From the NCBI GenBank assembly GCA_017893485.1, contig CM030367.1, positions 147,363,767 through 147,427,766 on the forward strand: a stretch of 64,000 bases of DNA, written 5' to 3'. A program made the translations under genes and the position numbers. Positions 63,490 through 64,000 of the stretch are shown piece after piece. How positions within the stretch are numbered: the stretch's first letter is position 1; each line of letters begins with the position of its first letter. The notes below the pieces were generated by a model, which did not search any database, was not told the origin of the DNA, and was given only the letters and a program-made list of their open reading frames with translations. The stretch comes from Hemerocallis citrina. Taxonomy: Eukaryota > Streptophyta > Magnoliopsida > Asparagales > Asphodelaceae.

Positions 63490-64000
63490 TTCGGCGAAGG
63501 GGTGCCGAGGTCCGATTTTTCCCCCGTAACGAGGTCGGTGTCACGAACGCTCGGCGTTGGGTGCCAAACTTGATTTTTTCCCCGTAACGAGGTCGGTGTC
63601 ACGAACGCTCGGCGTTGGGTGCCGAACTTGATTTTTTCCCCGTAACGAGGTCGGTGTCACGAACGCTCGGCGTTGGGTGCCGAACTTGACTTTTTCCCCG
63701 TAACGAGGTCGGTGTCACGAACGCTCGGCGTTGGGTGCCGAACTTGATTTTTCCCCGTAACGAGGTCGGTGTCACGAATGCTCGGCGTTGGGTGCCGAAC
63801 TTGACTTTTTCCCCGTAACGAGGTCGGTGTCACGAACGCTCGGCAGCTGGTGCCGAACTCGATTTTTCCCCCGTAGCGAGGTCGGTGTCACGAACGCTCG
63901 GCGTTGGGTGCCGAACTTGATTTTTTCCCCGTAACGAGGTCGGTGTCACGAACGCTCGGCGTTGGGTGCCGAACTTGACTTTTTCCCCGTAACGAGGTCG
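63490..64000. repeat. 58-bp tandem array, continuing beyond the window
   Basis: GTGCCGAACTTGA recurs at about 63,502, 63,562, 63,620, 63,678, 63,736, 63,793, 63,851, 63,909 and 63,967 (57-60 bp). The unit shares GGTCGGTG(T/G)CA and GAACGCTCGGC with the 68-bp array, so the two arrays derive from one ancestor. Confidence 0.93.

Larger units (their letters stand above)
59821..64000 (-). mobile_element. Third Tat-lineage Ty3 element, 3' part only
   Basis: Minus strand; LTR, PPT (60,423-60,437), an AT-rich block (60,600-60,850), then 3 kb of GC-rich DNA with three tandem arrays running out of the window. No pol sequence is reached. Frames such as MPSSTFSPN (three copies) and MARSYALIT are by-products of the repeats. 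Confidence 0.8.

Noticed and set aside
62636..63602. Frames in the 68- and 58-bp arrays
   Set aside because: Periodic translations of tandem repeats.

Overview
The window is nuclear DNA from a flowering plant, most likely a eudicot. The signs are plant-type introns, a sugar-transporter gene of the SWEET family, and plant-specific transposons: a Mutator element with a plant mobile domain gene, a CACTA element, Tat-lineage and Athila-like Ty3 elements, Copia, Helitrons and Harbinger-like MITEs. No rRNA, tRNA or CRISPR was seen. By inspection most of the window is mobile DNA, and only one host gene looks intact.

Layout. 1-13,014 is a nest. A Harbinger-like element (P0) is cut by a small TIR element (259-1,389) and by an 11.2-kb Mutator-like element (1,816-12,998, 9-bp target duplication). 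The Mutator element carries a broken transposase gene and, pointing towards it, a plant mobile domain gene. A 6.1-kb CACTA element (3,518-9,582) sits inside the transposase zinc-finger codons and holds captured host exons, including PRP19 and a RecQ helicase. 14,298-16,956 is a six-exon SWEET16/17-type gene. 17,316-18,092 is a second Harbinger-like element (P1).

18,156-36,769 is a decayed Copia element split by a 12.6-kb Tat-type Ty3 element (22,495-35,082, minus strand, 758-bp LTRs, CATAT target duplication). The Ty3 gag-pol has three nonsense codons. Between integrase and 3' LTR it carries an antisense gene with its own TATA box and an 88-bp tandem array. 36,770-38,984 shows nothing I can name. 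38,985-45,430 is a much older Tat element, minus strand, interrupted by an LTR-like insertion at 44,223-45,039.

45,745-50,100 holds short Helitrons, an LTR-like remnant, Harbinger-like element P2 and a host exon broken by a 503-bp insertion. 50,947-57,231 is a young, gag-only LTR element (TR-GAG type, 1,587-bp LTRs about 99% identical by eye). 57,611-58,433 is Harbinger-like element P3. A host exon lies at 58,590-58,700. 59,821 to the end is the 3' part of a third Tat element with three different tandem arrays.

Most notable signals. (1) Four related Harbinger-like elements each carry an array of about 22-26-bp imperfect palindromes. The outer arms are nearly constant (GGACG...CGTCC), but the inner core differs between elements and changes on both arms together. 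(2) In the gag-only element, CAGTCGACTG palindromes come in pairs 20 bp apart in the LTRs and leader and 21 bp apart in gag. (3) All three Tat elements carry unrelated tandem arrays in the same 3' position.
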